DNA from: CAIUKV01 sp041659105
GTDB taxonomy: Bacteria; Actinomycetota; Acidimicrobiia; IMCC26256; PALSA-555
Reading direction: 5' to 3'
Length of the DNA stretch: 5,818 nt
NCBI GenBank assembly: GCA_041659105.1
Contig: JBAZYX010000155.1
Span: 1 to 5,818, forward strand
Of the stretch, positions 1 through 5,818 are shown piece by piece (positions within the stretch are counted from its first letter, which is position 1; the number at the start of each line of letters is the position of its first letter). The notes beneath the pieces were generated by a model. The model made no database searches. It was not told the DNA's origin and saw nothing but the letters and a program-made list of their open reading frames with translations. The position numbers and the translations under genes were made by a program.

Positions 1-553
1 TGGTCGCGCCGTCGGCGACACCGTCGACGAAGGCGCGGAGCTCGTCGACCACGCCGTTGGCGTCCGTGGAGAACCCGAAGAGCCGGGGGAGCTGGCTCAC
101 GAGCACCACCACTGCGATGCCGTTGAGGTAGCCGACGCGCATGGGCATCGACAGGAGCTCCGCGAGCACACCGAGCTTGAACAGGCCGGCCGCGACGCAG
201 AGCGCGCCCATGAGGATGGCGAGCATCGCCGCGAAGGCGATGCGCTCGGACGGCGGTGCGTCGGACGCGACCAAGGGCACCACCGCCGCGAACACCATGG
301 GGGACAGCGCGGAGTCCGGGCCCAGTATCAAGGTGCGCGACGGCCCGACCAGCGCGTAGGCGAGCAGCGCGAGGATCGTGGCGTAGAGCCCGGTGACGGG
401 CGGGAGGCCGGCGAGCTCCGCGTAGGCCATGCCCTGAGGCACGAGCAGCGCGGTGAGCACCACGCCGGCGACGAGGTCGGGGCGGACCCACGACCGGCGG
501 TACTCGCGCGCGACCCGCAGCCCGGGGAGGAAGCGGCTCGCTCGGCCCGCCAT
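1..553 (-). CDS. SulP-family anion (sulfate) permease, N-terminal part, cut by the window edge
   Basis: Only the first 184 residues are visible; the rest lies beyond the left edge. The ATG at 553-551 gives a short basic N-terminus (MAGRASRFLPGLRV) followed by the SulP signature: RPDLVAG at residues 24-30, VPQGMAYAELAGLPPVTGLY at 38-57, and a GPSRTLILGPDSALSP segment at 70-85. Several hydrophobic segments follow (about 86-96, 106-124 and 140-153, the last starting GYLNGIAVVV). SulP proteins are inner-membrane carriers for sulfate, bicarbonate or other anions and usually end in a cytoplasmic STAS domain, which cannot be checked here. The start lies 5 bp after the stop of the hydrolase gene upstream on the same strand, with no strong ribosome binding site, so translation is probably coupled. 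Family assignment is firm. Sulfate as substrate is inferred from the family and from the sulfatase-like neighbour. Confidence 0.9.
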   Translation of the reverse strand, partial: MAGRASRFLPGLRVAREYRRSWVRPDLVAGVVLTALLVPQGMAYAELAGLPPVTGLYATILALLAYALVGPSRTLILGPDSALSPMVFAAVVPLVASDAPPSERIAFAAMLAILMGALCVAAGLFKLGVLAELLSMPMRVGYLNGIAVVVLVSQLPRLFGFSTDANGVVDELRAFVDGVADGAT

Positions 554-558
554 CGGCG

Positions 559-1779
559 TCAGTCGGCCGGGTCCGGACGCGCGGCGCGTGCCGCGGCGGA
601 GAAGATGCCCTTGCCCATGATCGACGACTCCTGCGCGGCGCGGGCCCCGAACACCTCGGACGCGCAGGTGCGCGCGCCGGCGTGATCGGGCGCGGCGGCG
701 ACGGCCCACTCGGCGAGGTGGCACGCGAGGCGCAGGTCGTGCTCGGGCGATGCCGGATCGGCCAGCGTGCGCGCGCGGGCGACCAGCGCATCGACTCCGC
801 CCGCGAGCGCGGCGACCTCGCGGGCGCGGGCGTCGGCCGGTGCCGGGATGAGGTCGGCGGCCCGGCCGTTCCACCACCCCCCGAACTGTCGGATCACGTT
901 GCGGGCGATGAACTCGGGCCGGTCGTACAGCGGCTGCAACGACGGCTCGGCCGCGAGGTGCTCGGGGATCGTCACCTGCTCGACGATCTCGTCGTGGGTG
1001 AGGCCGGCGTTGAGGCCGGCGATCGTCTGGTCGACGATCGTGCGCAGGAAGTGGGCCTGGACCGTGAACAGGCGCCGGATGTGGTCGGCGCCGGTCTGGA
1101 AGGTGTCGTGGCCGGGGAGCAGCACCTCGGCCCCGAGCGCGGCCATCACCTCGGCCGCGTTCGCCCAGTCCTCCGGGTAGCGCTGCACCTTCTGGGGGTT
1201 GCCGCAGTTGGGGGCGACGTTGAACCAGAAGTCGCCGCACGCCAGCGCCCGGCGGCCGGGGACCCACACCCAGGTGGCGTCGTCGGTCTCGCCGCGCGCG
1301 TGGCGCAGGTTGAACTCCTCGCCGCCGATCTCGAGGATGAGCTCGTCGCGGTAGGTGACGTCGGGCCACACGAAGTCGGTGTCGGCGTGGGGCCAGCGCA
1401 CGGCCTCGGGGTCGAGCCGGAACTGCGTGGCGTTGATGCGCGCGTTGTAGCCCGCCGTGCGCGCGTATCGGCGGAAGCGCTCGGCCACGTTCTCGTGGGC
1501 CACCACCTGCGGCCGCTCACCGGCCTCCAGGAAGGCCCGCAGGCCGAAGGCGTGGTCGACGTGGCCGTGCGTGAACACCACGGTGTGGAGCGGCGCGGCG
1601 CTGACGGACCGCACCGCGGCATGGATGGTGGCCGCGTCCGTAGCGAAGCCGGCGTCGACCATCACCAGGCCGGCGTCGGTCTCGAACAGCGCGACGTTGA
1701 CCCACGACGGCTGCACGAACCAGGTGCGGGGCGCGACCTCGGTGATGGGCAGGGAGGGCGGATCCGCTCGGGTGGGCAC
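559..1779 (-). CDS. Metallo-beta-lactamase-fold hydrolase, alkylsulfatase-like (MBL plus dimerisation region, no SCP2 tail)
   Basis: About 406 residues from a GTG at 1779. The MBL motif THGHVDH places probable metal ligands at H71, H73, D75 and H76. Further candidate ligands are E164 (RGETDD), D183 (ACGDFW) and H224 (LPGHD). An acidic residue at the third motif, where many MBL hydrolases have His, is reminiscent of SdsA1-type alkylsulfatases. A later segment, NVIRQFGGWWNGRAADL (294-310), resembles the G-G-W-x-x-G-N-P-A-x-L motif of the alkylsulfatase dimerisation region. Family members such as SdsA1 are above 600 residues with a C-terminal SCP2-like domain; this protein ends about 100 residues after the GGWWNG motif, so that domain seems absent. 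No signal peptide is evident, suggesting a cytoplasmic enzyme. Hydrolysis of a sulfate ester is inferred; another ester or thioester is possible. The start is uncertain: an in-frame GTG at 1812 is an alternative and neither has a clear ribosome binding site. SulP follows after 5 bp. Confidence 0.82.
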   Translation of the reverse strand: MPTRADPPSLPITEVAPRTWFVQPSWVNVALFETDAGLVMVDAGFATDAATIHAAVRSVSAAPLHTVVFTHGHVDHAFGLRAFLEAGERPQVVAHENVAERFRRYARTAGYNARINATQFRLDPEAVRWPHADTDFVWPDVTYRDELILEIGGEEFNLRHARGETDDATWVWVPGRRALACGDFWFNVAPNCGNPQKVQRYPEDWANAAEVMAALGAEVLLPGHDTFQTGADHIRRLFTVQAHFLRTIVDQTIAGLNAGLTHDEIVEQVTIPEHLAAEPSLQPLYDRPEFIARNVIRQFGGWWNGRAADLIPAPADARAREVAALAGGVDALVARARTLADPASPEHDLRLACHLAEWAVAAAPDHAGARTCASEVFGARAAQESSIMGKGIFSAAARAARPDPAD

Positions 1780-1842
1780 GAACCGGCACGCTACGCGAGA
1801 CTGCCGCCGCACACGCCGCCCGTGAACGCGAGAGGAGCCCCG
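1780..1842. promoter_or_regulatory. Divergent intergenic region, probable site of two promoters
   Basis: These 63 bases separate the hydrolase gene (leftward) from the hydratase gene (rightward), so promoters for both transcription units should lie here or run into the coding starts. I see no convincing -35/-10 pair on either strand and no obvious long palindromic operator. The assignment rests on gene orientation only. If the hydrolase starts at the alternative GTG (1812), the gap shrinks to 30 bases. Confidence 0.4.
1831..1837 (+). promoter_or_regulatory. Ribosome binding site of the MaoC hydratase gene
   Basis: The purine-rich run AGAGGAG lies 5 bases before the ATG at 1843. It is the clearest Shine-Dalgarno sequence in the window. 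It selects this ATG over the long upstream extension of the same open frame, which is antisense to the hydrolase gene. Confidence 0.75.
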
Positions 1843-2694
1843 ATGCCGCTGAACCCTGATGCCGTGGGAGCCGTGACCGAGCCGTCCGAGGCCCGGTGGA
1901 CGTCGAAGGACTCCCTGCTCTACGCCCTCGGCGTGGGCGCCGGGGCCACCGATCCGACCGGGTTCGAGCTCGAGTTCACCACCGAGAACTCCGACGGCAT
2001 CGAGCAGAAGGCGCTCCCCACCATGCCGGTGGTGCTCGGTGGTGGAGGTGCCGGCCCGATGGACAAGATCGGCACCTTCGACTGGGCGATGCTCGTGCAC
2101 GGCGAGCAGGGCATCACGCTGCACAAGCCCGTCCCCGTGGCGGGCACGGCGATGGTGCAGGGCAAGATCGCGGCCATGTACGACAAGGGCAAGGCCGCAG
2201 TGGTCGTCATGGAGAGCGAGGCCCGCGAGCCGGGCGGCGACCTGCTCTGGACCACCACCATGTCCGCGTTCATCCGGGGTGAAGGCGGCTGGGGTGGCGA
2301 CCGCGGCCCGAGCGGCCCGCGCAACGTGCCGCCCGACCGCGCGCCCGACGAGGTCGTCTCCTACACGACCCGCACGGACCAGGCGCTGCTCTACCGCCTC
2401 AACGGCGACCGCAACCCGTTGCACTCCGACCCGACCTTCGCAGCGCGGGCCGGCTTCCCGAAGCCGATCCTCCACGGGTTGTGCACCTACGGCTTCACCG
2501 GTCGGGCGCTGCTCCACGCGGTGTGCGGCAGCGACCCCGCGCGGTTCAAGTCGATCGAGGGCCGCTTCTCGAGTCCCGTGATGCCGGGCGACCAGCTCGA
2601 CGTGCGCGTGTGGGTCGACGGCAACGAGGCGATCTTCCAGACGGTGGTGGGCGACAACACGGTGATCGACTCGGGCAAGCTCGTCTTCGAGTGA
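1843..2694 (+). CDS. MaoC-like double-hotdog (R)-specific 2-enoyl-CoA hydratase / 3-hydroxyacyl-CoA dehydratase
   Basis: The protein has 283 residues, the usual size of two-hotdog hydratase-2 proteins such as the hydratase part of peroxisomal MFE-2 and mycobacterial HtdY-type enzymes. The N-terminal hotdog (about 15-150) carries the family's HGEQGITLHKPVP stretch at 86-98. The C-terminal hotdog (about 170-283) holds the hydratase-2 signature YRLNGDRNPLHSDPTFA (184-200), with the catalytic pair D189 and H194 spaced as in known enzymes, then ILHGLCTYGFTGRALL (209-224). The expected reaction is reversible hydration of a trans-2-enoyl-CoA to the (3R)-hydroxyacyl-CoA in the cytoplasm. Chain length or steroid side-chain preference cannot be read from sequence. 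The start is set by the AGAGGAG site. The stop overlaps the GTG of the CoA-transferase gene by 4 bases, so the two are co-translated and probably act on the same acyl-CoA pathway. Confidence 0.93.
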   Translation: MPLNPDAVGAVTEPSEARWTSKDSLLYALGVGAGATDPTGFELEFTTENSDGIEQKALPTMPVVLGGGGAGPMDKIGTFDWAMLVHGEQGITLHKPVPVAGTAMVQGKIAAMYDKGKAAVVVMESEAREPGGDLLWTTTMSAFIRGEGGWGGDRGPSGPRNVPPDRAPDEVVSYTTRTDQALLYRLNGDRNPLHSDPTFAARAGFPKPILHGLCTYGFTGRALLHAVCGSDPARFKSIEGRFSSPVMPGDQLDVRVWVDGNEAIFQTVVGDNTVIDSGKLVFE

Positions 2695-3989
2695 GCCCGG
2701 CGCGCGTCTGCACCGCGGCCGAGGCCGCGGCCCTCGTGGAGCCGCGGGACTCGCTCGGGGTCCCGCTCGGGCCCGGGCAACCCGCCGCGTTCCTGCACGC
2801 CCTGGGGGAGCGCGACGACTTCGAGGACCTCGTCATCCACGGCGCGCTGCTCGTGGACCTCTACGCGGTGTTCACGCGGGCCGGCGTGCGGATGCGCACC
2901 GGCTTCATGGGCCCGGCGGAGCGGTTCCTGCTCGCGAGCGGTGCCGACATCGAGTTCGTGCCGGCCGACTTCCGGCGGTTCTCGCTCGTCGCCCAGCGGG
3001 TGAACCCGCGGGTCGTCGCGAGCGCGGCCACGGCGATCGACTCCGACGGCTACCTGAGCCTGTCGTTGCACGCGGGCGCGACGGTCGACGAGCTCCACCG
3101 GGCCGGGCGCGATCCCGACCGGCTCCTCGTGGTCGAGGCGAACGCGCAGCTCCCGCGCACCTTCGGGGTGCCGCCAGAGTTCCCGCACACGATCCACATC
3201 GACGAGATCGACGTGCTGGTGGAGAGCGACGTCCAGCCGTTCGTGCTGGCCGACGCCCCGGTGACCGAGACCGAGGCGGCGATCGCCCGCAACGCGAGAG
3301 CGTTCATCCACGACGGCTGCACGCTCCAGACCGGCATCGGCGGCGTCCCCAGCATGATCGCCACGCTGTTGGCCGAGGGTCCGGGCGGCGACTACGGCGT
3401 GCACTCGGAGATGTTCACCAACGGGCTGATGCGCCTGCACCAGGCGGGCAAGGTGACGAACCGGCGCAAGCTCATCCACGAGGGCTACTCGGTCACCACG
3501 TTCGCGGCGGGCACGCTCGACCTCTACGACTGGCTCGACGGCAACCCCGACGTCCGGTTCCTCCCGGTCGACCAGGTGAACGACCCGGCGATCGTCGCCG
3601 CCAACAAGGACATGGTCACGATCAACGGGGCGCTGCTCGTCGACCTCAACGGCCAGGTCGCGGCCGACACCATCGGTCACACGCAGTACTCGGGGATCGG
3701 CGGGCACGAGGACTTCGTCGCGATGTCGGGGTTTCAGCTCGAGGACCGCGCCCTGATCTGCCTCCCGTCGGCGTCGGCCGTCAACGACGTCCTGCTGGCG
3801 CGCATCGTGTCGGAGCTCCCCGCGGGAACCGCCGTCACCACGCCGCGCCACCACGTCGACGTGATCGTCACCGAGTGGGGTGCGGCCGAGCTCTCGGGCC
3901 TTTCCGTGCGCGAGCGCGCGTTCGCACTGGCCGACATCGCGCATCCCGACTTCCGCGACGAGCTGCGGGAAGCGGCCGACCGCCGCTGA
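2691..3989 (+). CDS. Acetyl-CoA hydrolase/transferase family protein (4-hydroxybutyrate CoA-transferase-like)
   Basis: The protein has 432 residues, the normal length for this family. Expected landmarks are present: an N-terminal domain with DSDGYLSLSLHAGA (117-130), a glycine-rich loop QTGIGGVPS (213-221), the probable catalytic glutamate E240 in GVHSEMFTNGLM, the C-terminal loop QYSGIGGHEDFV (332-343), and VTEWGAAELSGLSVRERA (393-410) near the end. Such enzymes move CoA from acetyl-CoA or another donor to a carboxylate through a glutamyl-CoA intermediate, or act as hydrolases. The start is GTG at 2691, inside the stop of the hydratase gene (GTGA). The longer open frame upstream is out of frame with, and overlaps, the hydratase, so it is not coding. 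Pairing with the hydratase suggests activation of a short or medium acid before or after enoyl-CoA hydration. The substrate is unknown. SGIGGHEDF differs from the SGVGGQ-DF form I recall for characterised relatives. Confidence 0.92.
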   Translation: MSPARVCTAAEAAALVEPRDSLGVPLGPGQPAAFLHALGERDDFEDLVIHGALLVDLYAVFTRAGVRMRTGFMGPAERFLLASGADIEFVPADFRRFSLVAQRVNPRVVASAATAIDSDGYLSLSLHAGATVDELHRAGRDPDRLLVVEANAQLPRTFGVPPEFPHTIHIDEIDVLVESDVQPFVLADAPVTETEAAIARNARAFIHDGCTLQTGIGGVPSMIATLLAEGPGGDYGVHSEMFTNGLMRLHQAGKVTNRRKLIHEGYSVTTFAAGTLDLYDWLDGNPDVRFLPVDQVNDPAIVAANKDMVTINGALLVDLNGQVAADTIGHTQYSGIGGHEDFVAMSGFQLEDRALICLPSASAVNDVLLARIVSELPAGTAVTTPRHHVDVIVTEWGAAELSGLSVRERAFALADIAHPDFRDELREAADRR

Positions 3990-4015
3990 CCGCTCCGTAG
4001 CGCTACCGACCGCTC
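3988..4015. repeat. Direct repeats around a 10-bp palindrome between convergent genes
   Basis: The 8-base repeat GACCGCTC occurs at 3988-3995 and 4008-4015. Between the copies is the perfect palindrome GTAGCGCTAC (3997-4006). The stop codons of the two convergent genes overlap the outer edges of the repeats. There is no T-tract on either side, and the palindrome would give only a tiny hairpin, so it is not a standard intrinsic terminator. It could be a protein-binding site or chance; no function is assigned. Confidence 0.4.
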
Positions 4016-4841
4016 AGCCGGTGGCGAGCGCGAGGCCGGAGCGGATCGCGGTGTAGGCGGCCACCACCACGAGCAGGCCGATGAACCATCGGGCGAGCGT
4101 GGGCCCGTCGACCCGGCGGCTGAGCCAGGTTCCGACGAACACACCGGGTACGGCCATGACCAGGAACTCGACGACCGCGTTCCAGGGGACCGGGTTCCCG
4201 CTGTAGCGCTGGGCGAGCGCGACCGCCGAGTTCAAGGCGATCACGAGGAGGCTCGTCCCCGCGGCGATCGGCATTCCGTAGCCGAGGGCGAGCACCAGCG
4301 CGGGCACGATCACGAAGCCGCCACCGACGCCGAACAGGCCGGTGAGGAAGCCGACGACGGTGCCGGCGGCGACGACCTTCAGCGCGGTGGTCATGTCGAC
4401 GCGGGCGTGGACAACCACCGCGCCGTCGTCGGCGTCATCCTCGGCAGGATGCTCGTCGAGCAGCTCTACCGTGTGGAACGCCTGGCGTTCGCGGCGCACC
4501 ATCGCGACGATGGCCGCCACCATCAGCCCGGAGAACGCGAGCAGGAGCGCGTTGGGGTCGATGCCCTGGTTGACGTGCGTGCCGACGATCGATCCGACCA
4601 CGCCGGTGAGCGCGAAGACCGTGCCCGCCACGATCTTGACGCGGTGCGCCCTCAGCTGGCTGGGGAGACCCAGGAGCGCGGTGGCGCCCACGATCACGAG
4701 GGAGGCAGTGGTGGCCTTCTTCGGGGGAAGGCCGGCCGCGTACACGAGCATGGGGACGGCGAGGATCGAGCCACCGCCTCCCACCGCACCCAGCGAGATG
4801 CCGATGAGGAACCCCAGGGGGGAGGCGATCAGGACGCGCAC
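4014..4841 (-). CDS. tauE: TauE/SafE-family membrane exporter (sulfite/thiosulfate-type)
   Basis: About 275 residues, usual for the family, with two related halves. Each half opens with the glycine-rich motif of the family: LGAVGGGGSILAVPMLV (17-33) and TGLFGVGGGFVIVPALVL (167-184). Roughly seven to eight membrane segments can be picked out. A hydrophilic link (about 115-152) with an acidic run, EDDADDG (134-140), joins the halves. The start is GTG at 4841, one base after the stop of the rhodanese fusion gene (TGAGGTG), with a weak AGG five bases upstream. The open frame extends further upstream, but that part overlaps the fusion gene and is not hydrophobic or family-like. TauE-type proteins export sulfite, sulfoacetate, thiosulfate or related organosulfur anions. 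Coupling to a persulfide dioxygenase points to sulfite or thiosulfate export, as proposed for TauE of the staphylococcal cst operon. Confidence 0.88.
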   Translation of the reverse strand: MRVLIASPLGFLIGISLGAVGGGGSILAVPMLVYAAGLPPKKATTASLVIVGATALLGLPSQLRAHRVKIVAGTVFALTGVVGSIVGTHVNQGIDPNALLLAFSGLMVAAIVAMVRRERQAFHTVELLDEHPAEDDADDGAVVVHARVDMTTALKVVAAGTVVGFLTGLFGVGGGFVIVPALVLALGYGMPIAAGTSLLVIALNSAVALAQRYSGNPVPWNAVVEFLVMAVPGVFVGTWLSRRVDGPTLARWFIGLLVVVAAYTAIRSGLALATG

Positions 4842-4842
4842 C

Positions 4843-5818
4843 TCAGCCTGCGGTTCCGGCGTCGGCCAGCTCGTGACCCGAGCCGCCCCACCCCCCGATG
4901 CCCCCCAGCAGGTCGGACACGTCCGTGAACCCGTTCGCCCGCAGGGTGCTCGCCGCGATCGACGACCGGTACCCCCCGGCGCAGAACACAACGGTCGGCC
5001 GGGCCGGGTCGAGCTCACCCAGCCGGCGCACGAGCTGCGGCAGCGGGATGTTCACCGCGCCGGGGATGGTGCCCGACTCCTCGAGCTCGCCGATGTTGCG
5101 CACGTCGACCACCTGGAGCCCGGACACGCTCGCCCGGGCCTCGGCCAGCTCCTCGACGGTGAGCCGTGACGCGCGGGTCACCACCTCGGGGTGGTCCATG
5201 AACGCGGCCACGTAGTCGTCGAGCGCCCCGATCACGTTGTCGAACCCGATGCGCGCGAGGCGCGTGCGCGCCTCGGACTCGGTGTTGGGCTCGCCCACGA
5301 GCACGATCGGCGCGTCGGGCTCCAGGACGTCGCCGGTGTACTCGGCGAAGCGGCCGTCGAGGCCCACGTCGATCGAGCCCTGCAGGTGCCCGGCCGCGAA
5401 CATCGTCTGGTCCCGGGTGTCGACGACGACCGCGCCGTCACGCTGCGCGGCGAGCACCTCGTCGAGGGTCATCGGCGTGATGCCCTGCTCGTGGAGCAGG
5501 TCGCGCTGCTGACGGTTCCGGGTGGCGGCGAAGAGGAAGTACGGCGGCGCGGCCGGCTGGCCTTCCGTGACAACCTTCACGAACTGCTCCTCCGTCATCG
5601 GCTGGAGCGCGTAGTTCGTGGCGCGCTCCGCGCCGATCGTCGACTCCGTCTCCGTGGAGAGGTGCTTGCCGCACGCGGAGCCCGCGCCGTGGGCCGGGTA
5701 GACGCGGGTGGCGTCGGGCAGGGTGAGGAGCTGCTCGTGGAGCGAGTGGTACAGCATGCGCCCGAGGTCGTCGGCGCTGTGGCCGATCGACACGAGGAGG
5801 TCGGGCCGGCCGACGTCG
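4843..5818 (-). CDS. Persulfide dioxygenase-rhodanese fusion (CstB-like), C-terminal part, cut by the window edge
   Basis: The last 324 residues are visible; most of the N-terminal metallo-beta-lactamase domain lies beyond the right edge. The visible part begins with GRPDLL, typical of the ETHE1/persulfide dioxygenase branch, then VYPAHGAGSACGKHLS with a probable ligand His at bases 5691-5689 and TNYALQPM. Two rhodanese-like domains follow. The first (about 5460-5190) has VVDTRDQTMFAAGHLQGSID but lacks a cysteine at the expected loop, reading IVLVGEPNTE. The second (about 5170-4850) has VVDVRNIGELEESGTIPGAVN and a complete active loop FCAGGYRS, with the cysteine codon at 4983-4981. Such fusions oxidise low-molecular-weight persulfides (glutathione, CoA or bacillithiol persulfide) to sulfite and use the rhodanese Cys to form thiosulfate. 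The thiol carrier used here is unknown; mycothiol or CoA are plausible in an actinobacterium. The gene ends in a Gly-rich tail one base before the exporter gene. Confidence 0.9.
   Translation of the reverse strand, partial: DVGRPDLLVSIGHSADDLGRMLYHSLHEQLLTLPDATRVYPAHGAGSACGKHLSTETESTIGAERATNYALQPMTEEQFVKVVTEGQPAAPPYFLFAATRNRQQRDLLHEQGITPMTLDEVLAAQRDGAVVVDTRDQTMFAAGHLQGSIDVGLDGRFAEYTGDVLEPDAPIVLVGEPNTESEARTRLARIGFDNVIGALDDYVAAFMDHPEVVTRASRLTVEELAEARASVSGLQVVDVRNIGELEESGTIPGAVNIPLPQLVRRLGELDPARPTVVFCAGGYRSSIAASTLRANGFTDVSDLLGGIGGWGGSGHELADAGTAG

Noticed and set aside
141..359. Small plus-strand open frame of 72 codons.
   Set aside because: It lies antisense within the SulP coding region and shows no ribosome binding site or recognisable motif.
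682..1842. Plus-strand open frame in phase with the hydratase, which would add nearly 390 residues to its N-terminus.
   Set aside because: It is antisense to the MBL hydrolase, has repetitive Gly/Val/Arg/Asp composition, and the AGAGGAG site fixes the true start at 1843.
1813..2517. Long minus-strand open extension upstream of the hydrolase, antisense to the MaoC hydratase gene.
   Set aside because: Its translation is Arg/Gly/His-rich with no family features, while the opposite strand has a clear hydratase with intact motifs and a ribosome binding site. It is an effect of high GC content.
2487..3944. Minus-strand open frame of 485 codons covering the CoA-transferase gene.
   Set aside because: Composition is low-complexity Arg/Val/Asp/Glu/His typical of an antisense shadow; the plus-strand protein carries all landmarks of its family.
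3990..4013. Possible bidirectional intrinsic terminator between the convergent genes.
   Set aside because: The palindrome gives at most a very short stem and neither strand has a T-run after it, so it was described as a repeat rather than a terminator.
4842..5018. Upstream extension of the TauE open frame to an ATG at 5018.
   Set aside because: The added segment is Arg/Pro/Cys-rich, not membrane-like, and overlaps the rhodanese domain with its FCAGGYRS active loop in another frame. The GTG at 4841 fits family length and gene coupling.

Overview
The window is high-GC (clearly well above 60%), densely packed DNA with GTG starts, 1-5 bp gaps and stop/start overlaps, typical of a high-GC bacterium. 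Protein style (MaoC hydratase, acyl-CoA/CoA-transferase genes, persulfide dioxygenase-rhodanese fusion) suits an actinobacterium, perhaps an Acidimicrobiia-like lineage, but no ribosomal or phylogenetic marker is present, so this is a guess. I see no RNA genes, mobile elements, CRISPR or phage genes, and no gene-free stretch longer than about 65 bases.

Layout. (1) 1-1779, minus strand: a metallo-beta-lactamase-fold hydrolase resembling the alkylsulfatase family, followed 5 bp later by a SulP-family anion permease that runs off the left edge. (2) 1843-3989, plus strand, divergent from the first pair: a double-hotdog MaoC-type (R)-specific enoyl-CoA hydratase and, sharing a GTGA overlap, an acetyl-CoA hydrolase/4-hydroxybutyrate-CoA-transferase-family enzyme. 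(3) 4014-5818, minus strand, convergent with the second pair: a persulfide dioxygenase-rhodanese fusion (CstB-like, its N-terminus beyond the right edge) followed 1 bp later by a TauE/SafE-family membrane exporter.

How they may work together. The right-hand pair forms a coherent sulfide/persulfide detoxification unit: the fusion protein would oxidise low-molecular-weight persulfides to sulfite and thiosulfate, and the TauE-like protein would export the sulfur oxyanion. The same two gene types sit together in the staphylococcal cst operon. The left-hand pair could release sulfate from a sulfate ester and move it across the membrane, although both substrates are inferred. The middle pair is an acyl-CoA module that activates a carboxylate by CoA transfer and hydrates an enoyl-CoA. 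Three sulfur-related functions therefore flank an acyl-CoA pair. A common pathway (for example use of a sulfated or sulfur-containing organic compound) is possible but unproven. All six genes belong to recognisable families; the interest lies in their variants and arrangement, not in a clearly new system.
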